Below are positions 14,431-23,298 of a stretch of 64,000 nucleotides of DNA, one piece after another. The DNA is from Clostridium sp. 'deep sea'. Its GTDB lineage: Bacteria > Bacillota > UBA994 > PWPR01. The position numbers were made by a program, and so were the translations under genes. Positions within the stretch are counted from its first letter, which is position 1. The number at the start of each line of letters is the position of its first letter. The stretch covers positions 1,674,001-1,738,000 of the forward strand of contig NZ_CP063353.1 in the NCBI RefSeq assembly GCF_014931565.1, read 5' to 3'. Under the pieces are notes generated by a model that made no database searches, was not told the DNA's origin, and worked only from the letters and a program-made list of their open reading frames with translations.

Positions 14431-17356
14431 CTCGTTTCTCTAACATTGTTGATATAAGTGAACGAATCCTTATTTTAACTGCTCCCAAATTACTCATCTC
14501 ATCAATTTTAATTTGTGTATATACCTTACCACTCTGTTCTAGTATTCGTTTGGTTTCATCTGAAGTTATTGCATCTAAACCACAACCAAACGATACCAAT
14601 TGAATTAGTTGCATGTTATTGTTATTACTATCTGCCACATATTTAGCTGCATCATACAGCCTAGTATGGTATGTCCATTGGTTTAAGACCTTAGCCGAGC
14701 TATGATCAGCCAAACTCGAAACACAATCTTCTGTTAAAGTAACTATATCTAATGATGATAATAAATCTGTTATACCATGGTTAACCTCTGGGTCAATATG
14801 GTATGGTCTACCAGCAAGTACTATTACTTTTTTGTGGTTTTGATTGGCAAATTCTAAAGCCTCTTTTCCATAATCTATTACAGCTTTTTTATATTTTAGA
14901 TAGGCTAACATACCTTGCTCATAGGCTTTTCCGATTTCTCTACTAGACTTTATAATAGCCATTTGTTTTAACTCTGGAATCATTTTTTTAGTAAAGACCT
15001 TTTTATCGTTAAGTGTTATATAAGGTATTACAAAGTTTTTATCTTTTATTCTACTAACATTATTTTTTATAACCTCTGCATATGAGGCAACAACCGGACA
15101 ATTATAATGATTTTTAGGGTAATCCTTTTCTTTAAAGTTATATACTATACAAGGATAAAATATGGTTTCTATCCCCAAATCTAATAAGCTTTCAATATGG
15201 CCATGTACCATTTTAGCTGGATAACAAACCGTATCACTAGGAATAGTATGTTGACCTTTTTCGTAGGTCTCACGGGTAGATATTTCACTAGTAACTACCT
15301 CAACTCCAAGCACATTAAAAAACTCTACCCAAAACGGCAGGTTTTCGTACATATTAAGTACCAGAGGTATACCTATTTTTTGGCTGTGCTTATTTGATTT
15401 AAGGTTTTGCAGGTAATTTAGTTTAAATTTATTGGCATCATAACTTTGTTTTTTCTTAGATAAACCTAAACCTTTTTCACATCTATTTCCAGATATATAT
15501 TTGCTGCCATTATTAAATGTAGAGATTGTTAAGCTACAACGGTTATTACATTTTTTACAGGTAACTGTGGTATTTTTTACGCTAAAATCACTAATTTCTT
15601 GTGGCGATATTATGCTTGATTTACTGCCTGTTATTCTCTTTTTAGCAAGCAGAGCAATGCCAAATGCTCCCATTAAACCTGCGATAGATGGCCTAACCAC
15701 TGTGCTATTTGTTTCTAATTCAAAGGAACGTAAAATAGCGTCATTATAAAAAGTACCACCTTGAACAACTATGTTTTTACCTAAATCTTCAGCACTGTTT
15801 ACTCTTAACACTTTATACAAAGCGTTTTTAACAACACTAATGCCAAGTCCTGCTGCAATATCCTCTACGCTTGCACCCTCTTTTTGAGCCTGTTTAACAC
15901 TTGAGTTCATAAAAATAGTGCATCTCGAACCAAGATCTACAGGCTGTTTTGCCTTTAAGGCCAACTCAGCAAACTGTTCTACACTGTAGTTTAAGGAGTT
16001 TGCAAAGGTAGATATAAATGAACCACAGCCCGAAGAACAAGCCTCGTTAAGCACTATAGACTCAATAACACCGTTGCTTATTTTTAAACACTTCATATCT
16101 TGGCCACCAATATCTATTATAAAATCTACTTCGGGCATAAAGTGTTTTGCTGCTTCAAAGTGAGCAATAGTCTCAACTTCGCCAATATCTAGGTTAAACG
16201 CGGCTTTAATTAATTCCTCACCATAGCCCGTTACCCCTACGGCTTTTATAAGAGCGTTTTTATGTTTTAAGCTAGTTATTTCAACTAACTGTTGTTTTAC
16301 TACCTCAATTACACTTCCATGATTATAGTCATAATAAGAGTGTAGTATTTCGTTATTTTTACCTATAACTAATATTTTGGTTGTGGTTGAACCTGCATCT
16401 ATGCCAATATATATATCATCTTGGTATTCACTTAATTTCTGCTTTACAAAATCAACCTGATGATGTCTTCTTAAAAACTGTTCTTTTTCTAGCTCATTAT
16501 TAAAAAGGGGCTTTAGTCTATTGGTAATGCTATAAGCTAAATTGGTGTTTGACAGTTTTTTTATTAAATCATGTAGATCTATTTCTTTCATATCTTGGGC
16601 ATATAATGCACAGCCCAAAGCAATGTAGTATTCGGAGTTATCTGGAAATACAATTTCACTATCCTTTAGCTTAAGGGTTTTTATAAACTGATTTCTTAAC
16701 TCGCTAAAAAAGGTTAAAGGTCCTCCTAAAAAGCAAATATTGCCTTTAAATTCTCTTCCCTGTGCTAACCCCGCAATGGTTTGATTAACTACAGCCTGAA
16801 AAATACTAATAGAGATATCTTCTTTAGTTACTCCTTGGTTAATAAGGGCTTGAATATCTGTTTTAGCAAACACCCCACAACGAGAAGCAATTGCATAAAC
16901 CTTGTTAGCTTTTTTTGCTTTTTCATTAAGCTCTGCGGGCGTAATATTTAGTAACTTAGACATCTGATCAATAAAGGCTCCAGTACCTCCTGCACAAGTA
17001 CTATTCATACGTTGCTCAATAGTTTGGTCAAAGAATATTACTTTTACATCCTCACCGCCAATTTCAATCACAGCATCGGTATGTGGCTGGTACTTTTGAA
17101 CAGCCAGAGTTGCTGCTATAACCTCTTGAGTAAATTCAATCTCTAATATTTCAGCAATATCCATGCCAGCTGAGCCAGCTATTGATACCTTGGCATGATT
17201 AATATTTGTTTCTTGCATTAAATCTTTTAGTATATCTATTAAGTTTTCTTGGATTTTTGAGTAATGTCTTCGATATCGTTTAAAAATAATTTCATTATTA
17301 TCATTTAAACAAATCAGTTTCACCGTTGTACTTCCTATATCAATTCCTATATGCAT
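14423..17356 (-). CDS. Tandem BadF/BcrA-type activase with DUF2229 domain
   Basis: A 977-residue protein with two ASKHA ATPase domains in a row. Domain 1 (about 1-260) shows GIDIGSTTVKL, EIGGEDVKVI and NSTCAGGTGAFIDQM. Domain 2 (about 312-565) shows GIDAGSTTTKILV, DIGGQDMKCLK and ACSSGCGSFI. A Cys-rich knuckle (CKKCNNRC, then GNRCEKG, around 590-625) and a DUF2229 region with PSDTVCYPAKMVHGH and FYPCIVYNF follow. Both ATPase domains keep the phosphate loops and the cysteine thought to hold the [4Fe-4S] cluster. It is co-transcribed with the 420-residue partner and with a TetR regulator 13 nt upstream. It may power an unidentified radical or low-potential reduction. Confidence 0.86.
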   Translation of the reverse strand: MHIGIDIGSTTVKLICLNDNNEIIFKRYRRHYSKIQENLIDILKDLMQETNINHAKVSIAGSAGMDIAEILEIEFTQEVIAATLAVQKYQPHTDAVIEIGGEDVKVIFFDQTIEQRMNSTCAGGTGAFIDQMSKLLNITPAELNEKAKKANKVYAIASRCGVFAKTDIQALINQGVTKEDISISIFQAVVNQTIAGLAQGREFKGNICFLGGPLTFFSELRNQFIKTLKLKDSEIVFPDNSEYYIALGCALYAQDMKEIDLHDLIKKLSNTNLAYSITNRLKPLFNNELEKEQFLRRHHQVDFVKQKLSEYQDDIYIGIDAGSTTTKILVIGKNNEILHSYYDYNHGSVIEVVKQQLVEITSLKHKNALIKAVGVTGYGEELIKAAFNLDIGEVETIAHFEAAKHFMPEVDFIIDIGGQDMKCLKISNGVIESIVLNEACSSGCGSFISTFANSLNYSVEQFAELALKAKQPVDLGSRCTIFMNSSVKQAQKEGASVEDIAAGLGISVVKNALYKVLRVNSAEDLGKNIVVQGGTFYNDAILRSFELETNSTVVRPSIAGLMGAFGIALLAKKRITGSKSSIISPQEISDFSVKNTTVTCKKCNNRCSLTISTFNNGSKYISGNRCEKGLGLSKKKQSYDANKFKLNYLQNLKSNKHSQKIGIPLVLNMYENLPFWVEFFNVLGVEVVTSEISTRETYEKGQHTIPSDTVCYPAKMVHGHIESLLDLGIETIFYPCIVYNFKEKDYPKNHYNCPVVASYAEVIKNNVSRIKDKNFVIPYITLNDKKVFTKKMIPELKQMAIIKSSREIGKAYEQGMLAYLKYKKAVIDYGKEALEFANQNHKKVIVLAGRPYHIDPEVNHGITDLLSSLDIVTLTEDCVSSLADHSSAKVLNQWTYHTRLYDAAKYVADSNNNNMQLIQLVSFGCGLDAITSDETKRILEQSGKVYTQIKIDEMSNLGAVKIRIRSLISTMLEKRGE

Positions 17357-17369
17357 TCTTTCACCTCTA

Positions 17370-17870
17370 TTACCTATTAAGTAAACTTACTAAATTCCTC
17401 ACATAGTCGTTTAAACTAAGGTTGTGATCAATTCTACTGTGAACTAAAAAACCTAATAAACTAGCTAGTAACACCTTTTGCTTTTCAACACATTTAATAT
17501 TGTAGTGTTTACCGATAACATTCCTTGTAATATTCAATCTATTACCGAGCTCTACCTGTAGTTTAGGCATACTATTTGCTAGGTTGGTAAATTCAATTAG
17601 TAGCATTAAATTTGGAATAATAAACTTGCTTAATACCTTCTCTATATCTTCATTTTCACTAATGTTGTTGATGCTTTCGCAAAATGCACCGTTTTTATAT
17701 ATTAATACAGCTATAAAGAGATCCTCTTTAGAACTAAAGTAATGATGTACTAAACCATGATTCACACCTGCATTTTTGGCTATTTCTTTTATAGTAGTTT
17801 TATTACTTCCGTTCAAGAGCAACGTTTTATGGACTGATTCTAGTAGTAATTCTCTTGTACTTGTTTTCAT
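17370..17870 (-). CDS. TetR-family transcriptional regulator
   Basis: A 166-residue TetR-type repressor. The N-terminal helix-turn-helix is clear: TTIKEIAKNAGVNHGLVHHYFSSKEDLF. The C-terminal ligand-binding half is helical and not assignable to a subfamily. I prefer the ATG at 17870 (MKTSTRELLLES), which gives the usual short arm before helix 1 and leaves AGGAG upstream; a GTG at 17900 would run the coding sequence into an operator-like palindrome. It is the first gene of the operon with the tandem activase and dehydratase-like genes, and probably represses that operon through the palindromes at 17892-17925. Confidence 0.88.
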   Translation of the reverse strand: MKTSTRELLLESVHKTLLLNGSNKTTIKEIAKNAGVNHGLVHHYFSSKEDLFIAVLIYKNGAFCESINNISENEDIEKVLSKFIIPNLMLLIEFTNLANSMPKLQVELGNRLNITRNVIGKHYNIKCVEKQKVLLASLLGFLVHSRIDHNLSLNDYVRNLVSLLNR

Positions 17871-17891
17871 TAGCTTTAGAATCTCCTCATT

Positions 17892-17925
17892 GTTAGTCAC
17901 ACGACTAACTACCTTACAGGTAGTT
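17892..17925. promoter_or_regulatory. Two adjacent palindromes, candidate TetR operators
   Basis: GTTAGTC-ACAC-GACTAAC (17892-17909) and AACTACCT-TAC-AGGTAGTT (17907-17925) are both perfect inverted repeats and overlap by three bases. They lie immediately upstream of the TetR gene, the expected place for autoregulation. Confidence 0.6.
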
Positions 17926-18019
17926 ATAATATACTATAAATAAGTTAAAATCTAGTTAAATTATATAAATAAATAAAATCTTATTAATTGCATTGAAACT
18001 AAAGCCTTATTATAAATAA

Positions 18020-18047
18020 AATCACACACTCTTATATGAATGTGTGT
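18020..18047 (-). terminator. Intrinsic terminator
   Basis: On the minus strand ACACACATTCATATAAGAGTGTGTG followed by ATTTTATTT (stem ACACAC/GTGTGT) lies just after the stop codon of the gene at 18054. Confidence 0.7.
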
Positions 18048-18053
18048 AAAGTA

Positions 18054-18458
18054 TTAGTCTGAAATGCTCAATGTTTTTTGATAATCTTTGGTTATTTCTT
18101 TATACTGTTTGATTAGTATCTTATCTAAATTCATTATTGTATTATACTCATATAAAACTTTATTGCTAATGTCAGATATCCTCTCCCCAAAACAATCTGC
18201 ATTATAAAGCTCTTTAAAAGATAACACATGCTGTAAGCTACGAGTATTATCCATATTAATATTCATAATTAACTGGTTTACTTTAACATCTAGTTGCTCA
18301 ATATATTCATTTCTTTGCTGATAATTATTATGTAATTCTTGTAGCTGTTTTGGTGTTTTTTTTAATGTCAGCTCATAATTAATATTACGCAACTCACTTA
18401 GGATTTTTAATTTTTCGTTCATAAGATCTTTAATTCTCTCAACCAGTGTTCTCGACAT
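18054..18458 (-). CDS. Uncharacterised helical (coiled-coil) protein
   Basis: I do not recognise a family. The protein has about 134 residues from the ATG at 18458, chosen because GAGGGAGTGG lies just upstream; an ATG eight codons earlier lacks such a site. It is rich in K, E, L, N and Q with heptad-like leucine and isoleucine spacing (ERIKDLMNEKLKILSELRN and QQRNEYIEQLDVKVNQLI), so one or two long helices are likely. There is no signal peptide or membrane segment, and a single cysteine. Size and pattern recall flagellar FlgN-type chaperones, but no flagellar genes are near, so this remains speculation. It is a single-gene unit with its own terminator. Confidence 0.6.
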   Translation of the reverse strand: MSRTLVERIKDLMNEKLKILSELRNINYELTLKKTPKQLQELHNNYQQRNEYIEQLDVKVNQLIMNINMDNTRSLQHVLSFKELYNADCFGERISDISNKVLYEYNTIMNLDKILIKQYKEITKDYQKTLSISD

Positions 18459-18830
18459 TTCCACTCCCTCACTTTTAAACACAAGGCTAATATCTGTAAC
18501 TATTGCTCAATTTTTTATTTATGTATTATTGATAGTTATAATTATAAACCCTGTTTTTTTTATGCACCTTAATTTTTATTTATTGTTATATAAATGCTTT
18601 TTATAACAATATGTTAAATATAGACATCAACAAACAATTTTATCATTAATAATTCATTTGTAAATAGAATTGTTTAAATTATTTATTTTTATATCTATTT
18701 TTATTAAATTTACTTAAATTAAGTCTTTTGTTTTTTTTGTTTATGAATTATTTAATGTGCTAGGGATAATCCCTCTGCCTCTATAATTAGGGGTGGAAGA
18801 AGTGAATTGAAAGTTCGATGTACAGCAACT
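18459..18830. other. A+T-rich intergenic stretch with short unexplained segment
   Basis: No gene is supported between 18459 and 18830. Most of it is plain A+T-rich DNA. From about 18755 to 18828 there is a more mixed segment (GCTAGGGATAATCCCTC, then TTAGGGGTGGAAG and GAATTGAAAGTTC) with small self-complementary pieces that resembles the edge of a mobile element or structured RNA, but I could not match it to a family. Confidence 0.4.
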
Positions 18831-18875
18831 AAAAAATAACAAAGAGGAACGACTGTGTGGTTCCTCTTTGTTATT
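18831..18875. terminator. Long bidirectional hairpin terminator behind the B12 operon
   Basis: A 16-bp perfect stem (AATAACAAAGAGGAAC / GTTCCTCTTTGTTATT) with a 9-nt loop. On the minus strand it ends in TTATTTTTT, so it can terminate the long cbi-ABC operon that ends at 19054. Confidence 0.7.
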
Positions 18876-18918
18876 ACTTAAAAATGAATTAAATATAGGA
18901 CTGCTTAACACCCCAAAC

Positions 18919-18940
18919 GGAATCACACTGAGGTGATTCC
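18919..18940. repeat. Small hairpin GGAATCAC / GTGATTCC
   Basis: An 8-bp perfect stem with a 6-nt loop, followed on the plus strand by AGTTTTATT. It lies between the long hairpin and the ABC ATPase gene; role unknown. Confidence 0.5.
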
Positions 18941-19053
18941 AGTTTTATTCACCGTAACAAACATGCCGTTCATTACTTGTTTGTTATTGCGAATTCTTAA
19001 AACAAGTAACAGTTAAACAATTTAAATGTTGTTCATCTACCATGTATATTATC

Positions 19054-19821
19054 CTAAATAGGAATGATTATAGGTTTGTTATTTATTTCATCCAAAATAA
19101 TTTTTGTTTTAAGCTTAAATACCTGTTGAATTAGTTGTTCATTAATAACATCTGTTACACTGCCCTGAGCCTTTACTTGACCCTTATTCATGACAATAAT
19201 ATTATCTGAATATCTAGCAGCTTGATTAATATCATGCAAAACCATAACAATAGTTATTTTTTGCTGTTCATTGAGTTTTTTTATTAGCTCAAGGGTTTCA
19301 TATTGGTGATTTATATCTAAAAAAGTTGTAGGTTCATCTAACAATAAGAGCTGCGGCTCTTGGGCTAAAGTCATTGCTATCCAAGCACGTTGTTTTTCAC
19401 CACCCGACATCTCATGTAGGTATTTTTCCTGTAAATTGACTATATTAGTTTGTTTAATAACCCTCTCTATAACCTCTTTATCAGCACCAGATAAACCTGA
19501 ATTCCATTTATGAAAAGGGTAGCGTCCCAAAGTAATCAGCTGTTTTGCCGTTATACTATAGGGAATTTGGGGATTCTGAGGCAACAAAGCTATTATTTTT
19601 GCAAGCTCTTTATACTTTATTTTCATCAAAGGTTTGCCATTTAAACTAATAGATCCTGCATTTATGCGTTTGCCTTTACTTATGGCCTTTAGCAAGGTAG
19701 ATTTACCACAACCATTGGGGCCAATAATTGTTGTTATTTTGTGTTTAATAAACTGGCATGAGAGCTTATTTACTACTACCTGATTATCGTAAGCTATTGA
19801 TACATTATTTAGCTCTAGCAT
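19054..19821 (-). CDS. ABC importer ATPase, B12/iron-siderophore type (BtuD/FecE-like)
   Basis: Energises a FecCD-type importer; 255 residues. Walker A is GPNGCGKSTLL, the signature is MSGGEKQRAWIA, Walker B is LLLLDEPTTFLD and the switch histidine lies in VLHDINQAARY. All are intact. It is the last gene of the operon and overlaps the permease gene by 17 nt. The position at the end of the cbi operon, behind a cobalamin riboswitch, argues for corrinoid (cobalamin or cobinamide) uptake rather than iron-siderophore uptake, although these subfamilies are hard to tell apart by sequence. Function depends on the permease, which carries a frameshift here. Confidence 0.88.
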   Translation of the reverse strand: MLELNNVSIAYDNQVVVNKLSCQFIKHKITTIIGPNGCGKSTLLKAISKGKRINAGSISLNGKPLMKIKYKELAKIIALLPQNPQIPYSITAKQLITLGRYPFHKWNSGLSGADKEVIERVIKQTNIVNLQEKYLHEMSGGEKQRAWIAMTLAQEPQLLLLDEPTTFLDINHQYETLELIKKLNEQQKITIVMVLHDINQAARYSDNIIVMNKGQVKAQGSVTDVINEQLIQQVFKLKTKIILDEINNKPIIIPI

Positions 19822-20808
19822 TCTTCATACCACCCTTTAGTAAATACAAGAAAAAAGGTACCCCAATTATAGACATTACTATTCCTAAGGGTAATTCTAG
19901 TGGTGCAAAAATAACCCTTGAGATAGTGTCACATATTAGTACTAGTCCCGCCCCTAAAATAGCACTTGCAGCAAATAATACACGGTGTTCTGATCCAACT
20001 AAAATCCTAGCAATATGGGGAACAATTAAGCCCACAAAGCCTAACAATCCTACTATGCTAACTGCACTAGCAGCCAACACAGAGGATAAGATTATTAAAA
20101 ATAAACGTGTTAATTCTACGTTTAAACCTAAGCTGCCAGCAATATCATCGCCTAACATTAATACATTTAGTTTTTCAGCAACGATAATAGCTAATACAAA
20201 GCCCACAACGGTATAAGGCACTAGTTGATAAAATTCATGCCAAGTTATAGCTGTTAAACTTCCTATTTTAAACCCTAATGTATCCGATACTCTGTCTGGA
20301 TAAAATATTAAGATTAAACTTATAAAAGCATTTAATAGTGTTGAAACAGCTATACCAGCTAAAATCATTCTTAAAGGTTGAATGCCATTCTTCCACGATA
20401 AACCATATATAATAATAGTTGTTGTTAATGCCCCTATAAAGGCAAAAGGGGTAAGCATAAATGTTAGTTTAGGCAGCAGAATTAAAGAAACAGTGGCCAT
20501 AAAGCCCGCCCCCGAAGATACTCCAATAATATTAGGAGAAGCCAGGGGTTTCGCATAACCCCCTGGAGAATTGCTCCTGCCAAGGCTAAGCTTGTTCCAA
20601 CTAAAGAGGCCACTAAAGAACGCGGAATTCTAAGATTTAATATAATTCTACTATTTAAGCTATTATCATTATGCATTATTGCTTTTAAGATCTCTTTTAT
20701 AGGTATGTGATAAGCCCCTAAGCTTACGCTTAGTAAAAAGCTAATAACGGTAAATGCCAAAAATACAAATAACAATGTTCCTGTTTTTTTGGCTTTATTA
20801 TTATTCAT
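19805..20808 (-). pseudogene. FecCD-type ABC permease, interrupted by a one-base frameshift
   Basis: The gene begins MNNNKAKKTGTLLFVFLAF at 20808 and has the first membrane helices, then the conserved GAILQGVMRNP. Directly after NP the frame goes wrong (WLLLILLEY). In the neighbouring frame the sequence continues as LASPNIIGVSSGAGFMATVS, exactly the family motif, and then reads open to 19805. Adding one C to the CCCC run at 20545-20548 restores a single 334-residue protein of normal length. The two pieces are otherwise undamaged, with no further stops. Possible explanations are a sequencing error in a homopolymer, a recent inactivating deletion, or slippage during expression. It lies between the binding-protein and ATPase genes. 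Confidence 0.9.
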
Positions 20809-20809
20809 T

Positions 20810-21820
20810 TTATTTAAATGTCTCTGGATAAATAATTTTAGCTAAATAACTTAATGCCTCTGGGTATTGAGCATTTGGTTTATACACATAGTTTTCTTTT
20901 GGCAAATAGTATACTCTATTATTTTTTACGGCGTCCATTTCCGACCAAATTGCGTTTTTCTTGATATCTTTTGCTACTTTTTCTTTACATGCATCTACAT
21001 CACCCATAGTACAAATAAACAAATACTGAGGGTCTCTAGCCGCTAAAACTTCTAAACTAAAGTCTACTCTGGTGCTACCTGCAACAGGAATATCTTTACC
21101 TTTTATAATATTTTGAGCGCCTAATAAGTCAAGCATTTCACCGGTTAAAGAGTGCTGTGTTTCTGATCTAATTGACTTACTAGTTACATATAAAACTGCT
21201 ATGTTAGGCTTCTCTGATATAGTCTCAGCTTTTTTGATAATAGAGTTACACTCATCTGTAATAGCCTTAATTTTCTCATTAAAAATATCTTGGGTTCCTA
21301 AAATTTCAGTCATTAAATAAAGGTTCTTTTGAAAGGCGGTATAAGCCTGTGTTCCAGTATCCATAGGGGCACACTCAATATTATTATCAGATAGAGTTTT
21401 ATAGAGCTTTTTATGGGCAGATGAAGTGCTGGATAGTAATACTAAATCAGGCTCAAGAGCCATTACAGCCTCAGCACTAACTGTTGCAAAGCTACCTAAA
21501 ATTGGTAGATCAGCAGCTTCAGTCGGTACATTTACGGTACCCTTTACCCTTGCTATAGATTCGCCACCTGCTAAATACCAAAGATCTAGTATAGAGTTTA
21601 ATAATACTACTACTTTTTTAGGTTTTTTAGTAACTGTAATAGACTCTCCATCTACATTTACATAAGTAACACTTGTTTCATTTGAGTCTGTAACAAACTC
21701 AGGATATACTGACTGAAAATCTGTGTTTTTATCTGCTGGTTTAGTGTTATTGGTACATCCGGCCAAACAACCGGTAATTAGTATAGATAATACTAATAAA
21801 CTAATTAGTTTATTTTTCAT
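20810..21820 (-). CDS. ABC importer substrate-binding lipoprotein (BtuF/FecB-like)
   Basis: Extracellular solute-binding protein of the TroA/BtuF fold, 336 residues. A lipoprotein signal peptide is clear: positively charged start, hydrophobic core, lipobox LAGC at about residue 21 and a low-complexity linker. The motif KPKKVVVLLNSILDLWYLAG and the helical backbone of the Peripla_BP_2 family follow. GAGGAG lies before the ATG. It starts 18 nt after cbiJ and ends 1 nt before the permease, so it belongs to the same B12-riboswitch operon and probably binds a corrinoid. Iron-siderophore binding cannot be excluded by sequence. Confidence 0.88.
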   Translation of the reverse strand: MKNKLISLLVLSILITGCLAGCTNNTKPADKNTDFQSVYPEFVTDSNETSVTYVNVDGESITVTKKPKKVVVLLNSILDLWYLAGGESIARVKGTVNVPTEAADLPILGSFATVSAEAVMALEPDLVLLSSTSSAHKKLYKTLSDNNIECAPMDTGTQAYTAFQKNLYLMTEILGTQDIFNEKIKAITDECNSIIKKAETISEKPNIAVLYVTSKSIRSETQHSLTGEMLDLLGAQNIIKGKDIPVAGSTRVDFSLEVLAARDPQYLFICTMGDVDACKEKVAKDIKKNAIWSEMDAVKNNRVYYLPKENYVYKPNAQYPEALSYLAKIIYPETFK

Positions 21821-21838
21821 ATTTTCTCCTCTTATTCT

Positions 21839-22576
21839 TTATAACATTTTGTTTATATCATCAATTCCATTAACCACCCATTTATAGGGTAGTTGTGGTC
21901 GAGATAACATTATTACTTCTACATTATTTTGCTGGGCTGCCTCTAGCTTTTGAACAAGACCTCCTTCATAACCGCTATCTTTAGTTACCAGATATTTTAT
22001 ATTAAATTGCTTTAATAGACTGCTATTTAATTCCGTGCTACATGGTCCCTGTATGGCAATTATTTGACTAGGTTTTAAACCCGCATTCTCAGCCTTTTTT
22101 AGCGATGAACTAACTGGCAACAGCCTTGCAATTATTCGGTTTTTATCAACAACCTTAGTTATTAGGTTAAGATTATTGGCTCCTATTGTTAATAGAATGT
22201 TTCCTTTATGCTGCTTAAGGTAGTAGTTTATTTCCACATAAGAGTTAAGCTTAGTTATATTCGACCGATTAACAGATGGTCGATCATAACGAATGGCCTT
22301 TATTTTTAAATGTGTACTAACTTTAATAATATTTTGAGATATTTCTACGGCATAAGGATGAGTAGCATCTATTATTGTTGTGACTTTTTCAGTTTTTATT
22401 AATGTGCAAATTTCCTCAAAATCTAGTTTTCCGTGAATCTTTTTTAAATTAGGATGATTACTTAGTAAATTAATACCGTACTCAGTAGCAGTAGAAGCAA
22501 TAACCTTATACCCTTTAGTTAGGAGCAAGTTTATGATCTCTCTGCCGTCTTTAGTGCCTCCAAATACTAAAATCAA
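21839..22576 (-). CDS. cbiJ: Cobalt-precorrin-6A reductase
   Basis: Reduces cobalt-precorrin-6A to cobalt-precorrin-6B with a nicotinamide cofactor in the anaerobic cobalamin pathway. The 245-residue protein opens with the dinucleotide-binding motif ILVFGGTKDGREIINLL and carries TTIIDATHPYAVEISQNI and RYDRPS, both typical of the CobK/CbiJ family, and a C-terminal VTKDSGYEGG that is also conserved. Its ATG overlaps the end of cbiH by 4 nt (ATGA arrangement), implying coupled translation. Confidence 0.93.
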   Translation of the reverse strand: MILVFGGTKDGREIINLLLTKGYKVIASTATEYGINLLSNHPNLKKIHGKLDFEEICTLIKTEKVTTIIDATHPYAVEISQNIIKVSTHLKIKAIRYDRPSVNRSNITKLNSYVEINYYLKQHKGNILLTIGANNLNLITKVVDKNRIIARLLPVSSSLKKAENAGLKPSQIIAIQGPCSTELNSSLLKQFNIKYLVTKDSGYEGGLVQKLEAAQQNNVEVIMLSRPQLPYKWVVNGIDDINKML

Positions 22577-23298
22577 TATGAATACCCCCTAGGGGTTATC
22601 AGTTTATTGCCATGGATATAGCTTTTGGAGTTACCCACAATAACCATAGTTGACATATTAATTTCGCATTCACACATGTTTGCTAAGTCTGTAATCTCTA
22701 TTTCCTGTTGATCTCGCTTAGCATTCCTAACTATCCCAACAGGGGTATTAGGGCTTTTATACTGCAATAGTATTTGCTGAGCTTTATTGATATGGGTAGC
22801 CCTGCCTTTGCTTTTAGGGTTATAAATGGCAACTACAAAATCCCCTTCTCCAGCACAATGAAGTCGCTTACTTATTACATCCCAATCGGTTAATAAATCA
22901 CTCAAACTAATGGTGACATAATCATGCATAAGAGCCGCCCCCAAAGATGCAGCTGCTGCATTGGCTGATGTAATACCAGGTATAACTTCAACTTTAATAT
23001 CACTGCCTTGTTTTATGACAATTTCATTCATTAGACCAGCCATGCCATATACTCCTGCATCGCCGCCACTTACTAATGCCACTGTTTTACCGAGGCTTGC
23101 CAATTGTAAAGCTTTATGGCAACGCTCTACTTCGCCACGCATTCCTGTAGTAAACACCTGTTGATTTGTTAATAGTTGCTTAATTAAATTTACATAGGTT
23201 TTATAACCAACAACGACCTCACAGTTTTTTATTAAATTTAAGGCTTTAACAGATAAATAATCTGTTGAACCTGGTCCAATGCCAATTACATATATCAC
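22573..23298 (-). CDS. cbiH: Cobalt-precorrin-3B C17-methyltransferase
   Basis: SAM-dependent methyltransferase that methylates C17 and contracts the corrin ring. The class III fold is seen in YVIGIGPGSTDYLSV, the GGDAGVYGM loop, EVIPGITSANAAAASLG and VAIYNPKSKGR. I set the start at the GTG at 23298, because GGGGG lies 6-7 nt upstream and because the start overlaps the stop of cbiG in a GTGA arrangement; the frame extends 22 codons further upstream but through the end of cbiG. Predicted length is 241 residues, normal for CbiH. Confidence 0.93.
   Translation of the reverse strand: MIYVIGIGPGSTDYLSVKALNLIKNCEVVVGYKTYVNLIKQLLTNQQVFTTGMRGEVERCHKALQLASLGKTVALVSGGDAGVYGMAGLMNEIVIKQGSDIKVEVIPGITSANAAAASLGAALMHDYVTISLSDLLTDWDVISKRLHCAGEGDFVVAIYNPKSKGRATHINKAQQILLQYKSPNTPVGIVRNAKRDQQEIEITDLANMCECEINMSTMVIVGNSKSYIHGNKLITPRGYSY

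Noticed and set aside
18780-18830. Group II intron domain V
   Set aside because: A GAAA-containing small hairpin is suggestive, but the lower helix does not pair and no intron-encoded protein or further domains are present.
18741-18926. Minus-strand frame with RGRGIIPSTLNNS end
   Set aside because: It translates a perfect hairpin, so the amino-acid sequence is a by-product; no homology or ribosome site was seen.
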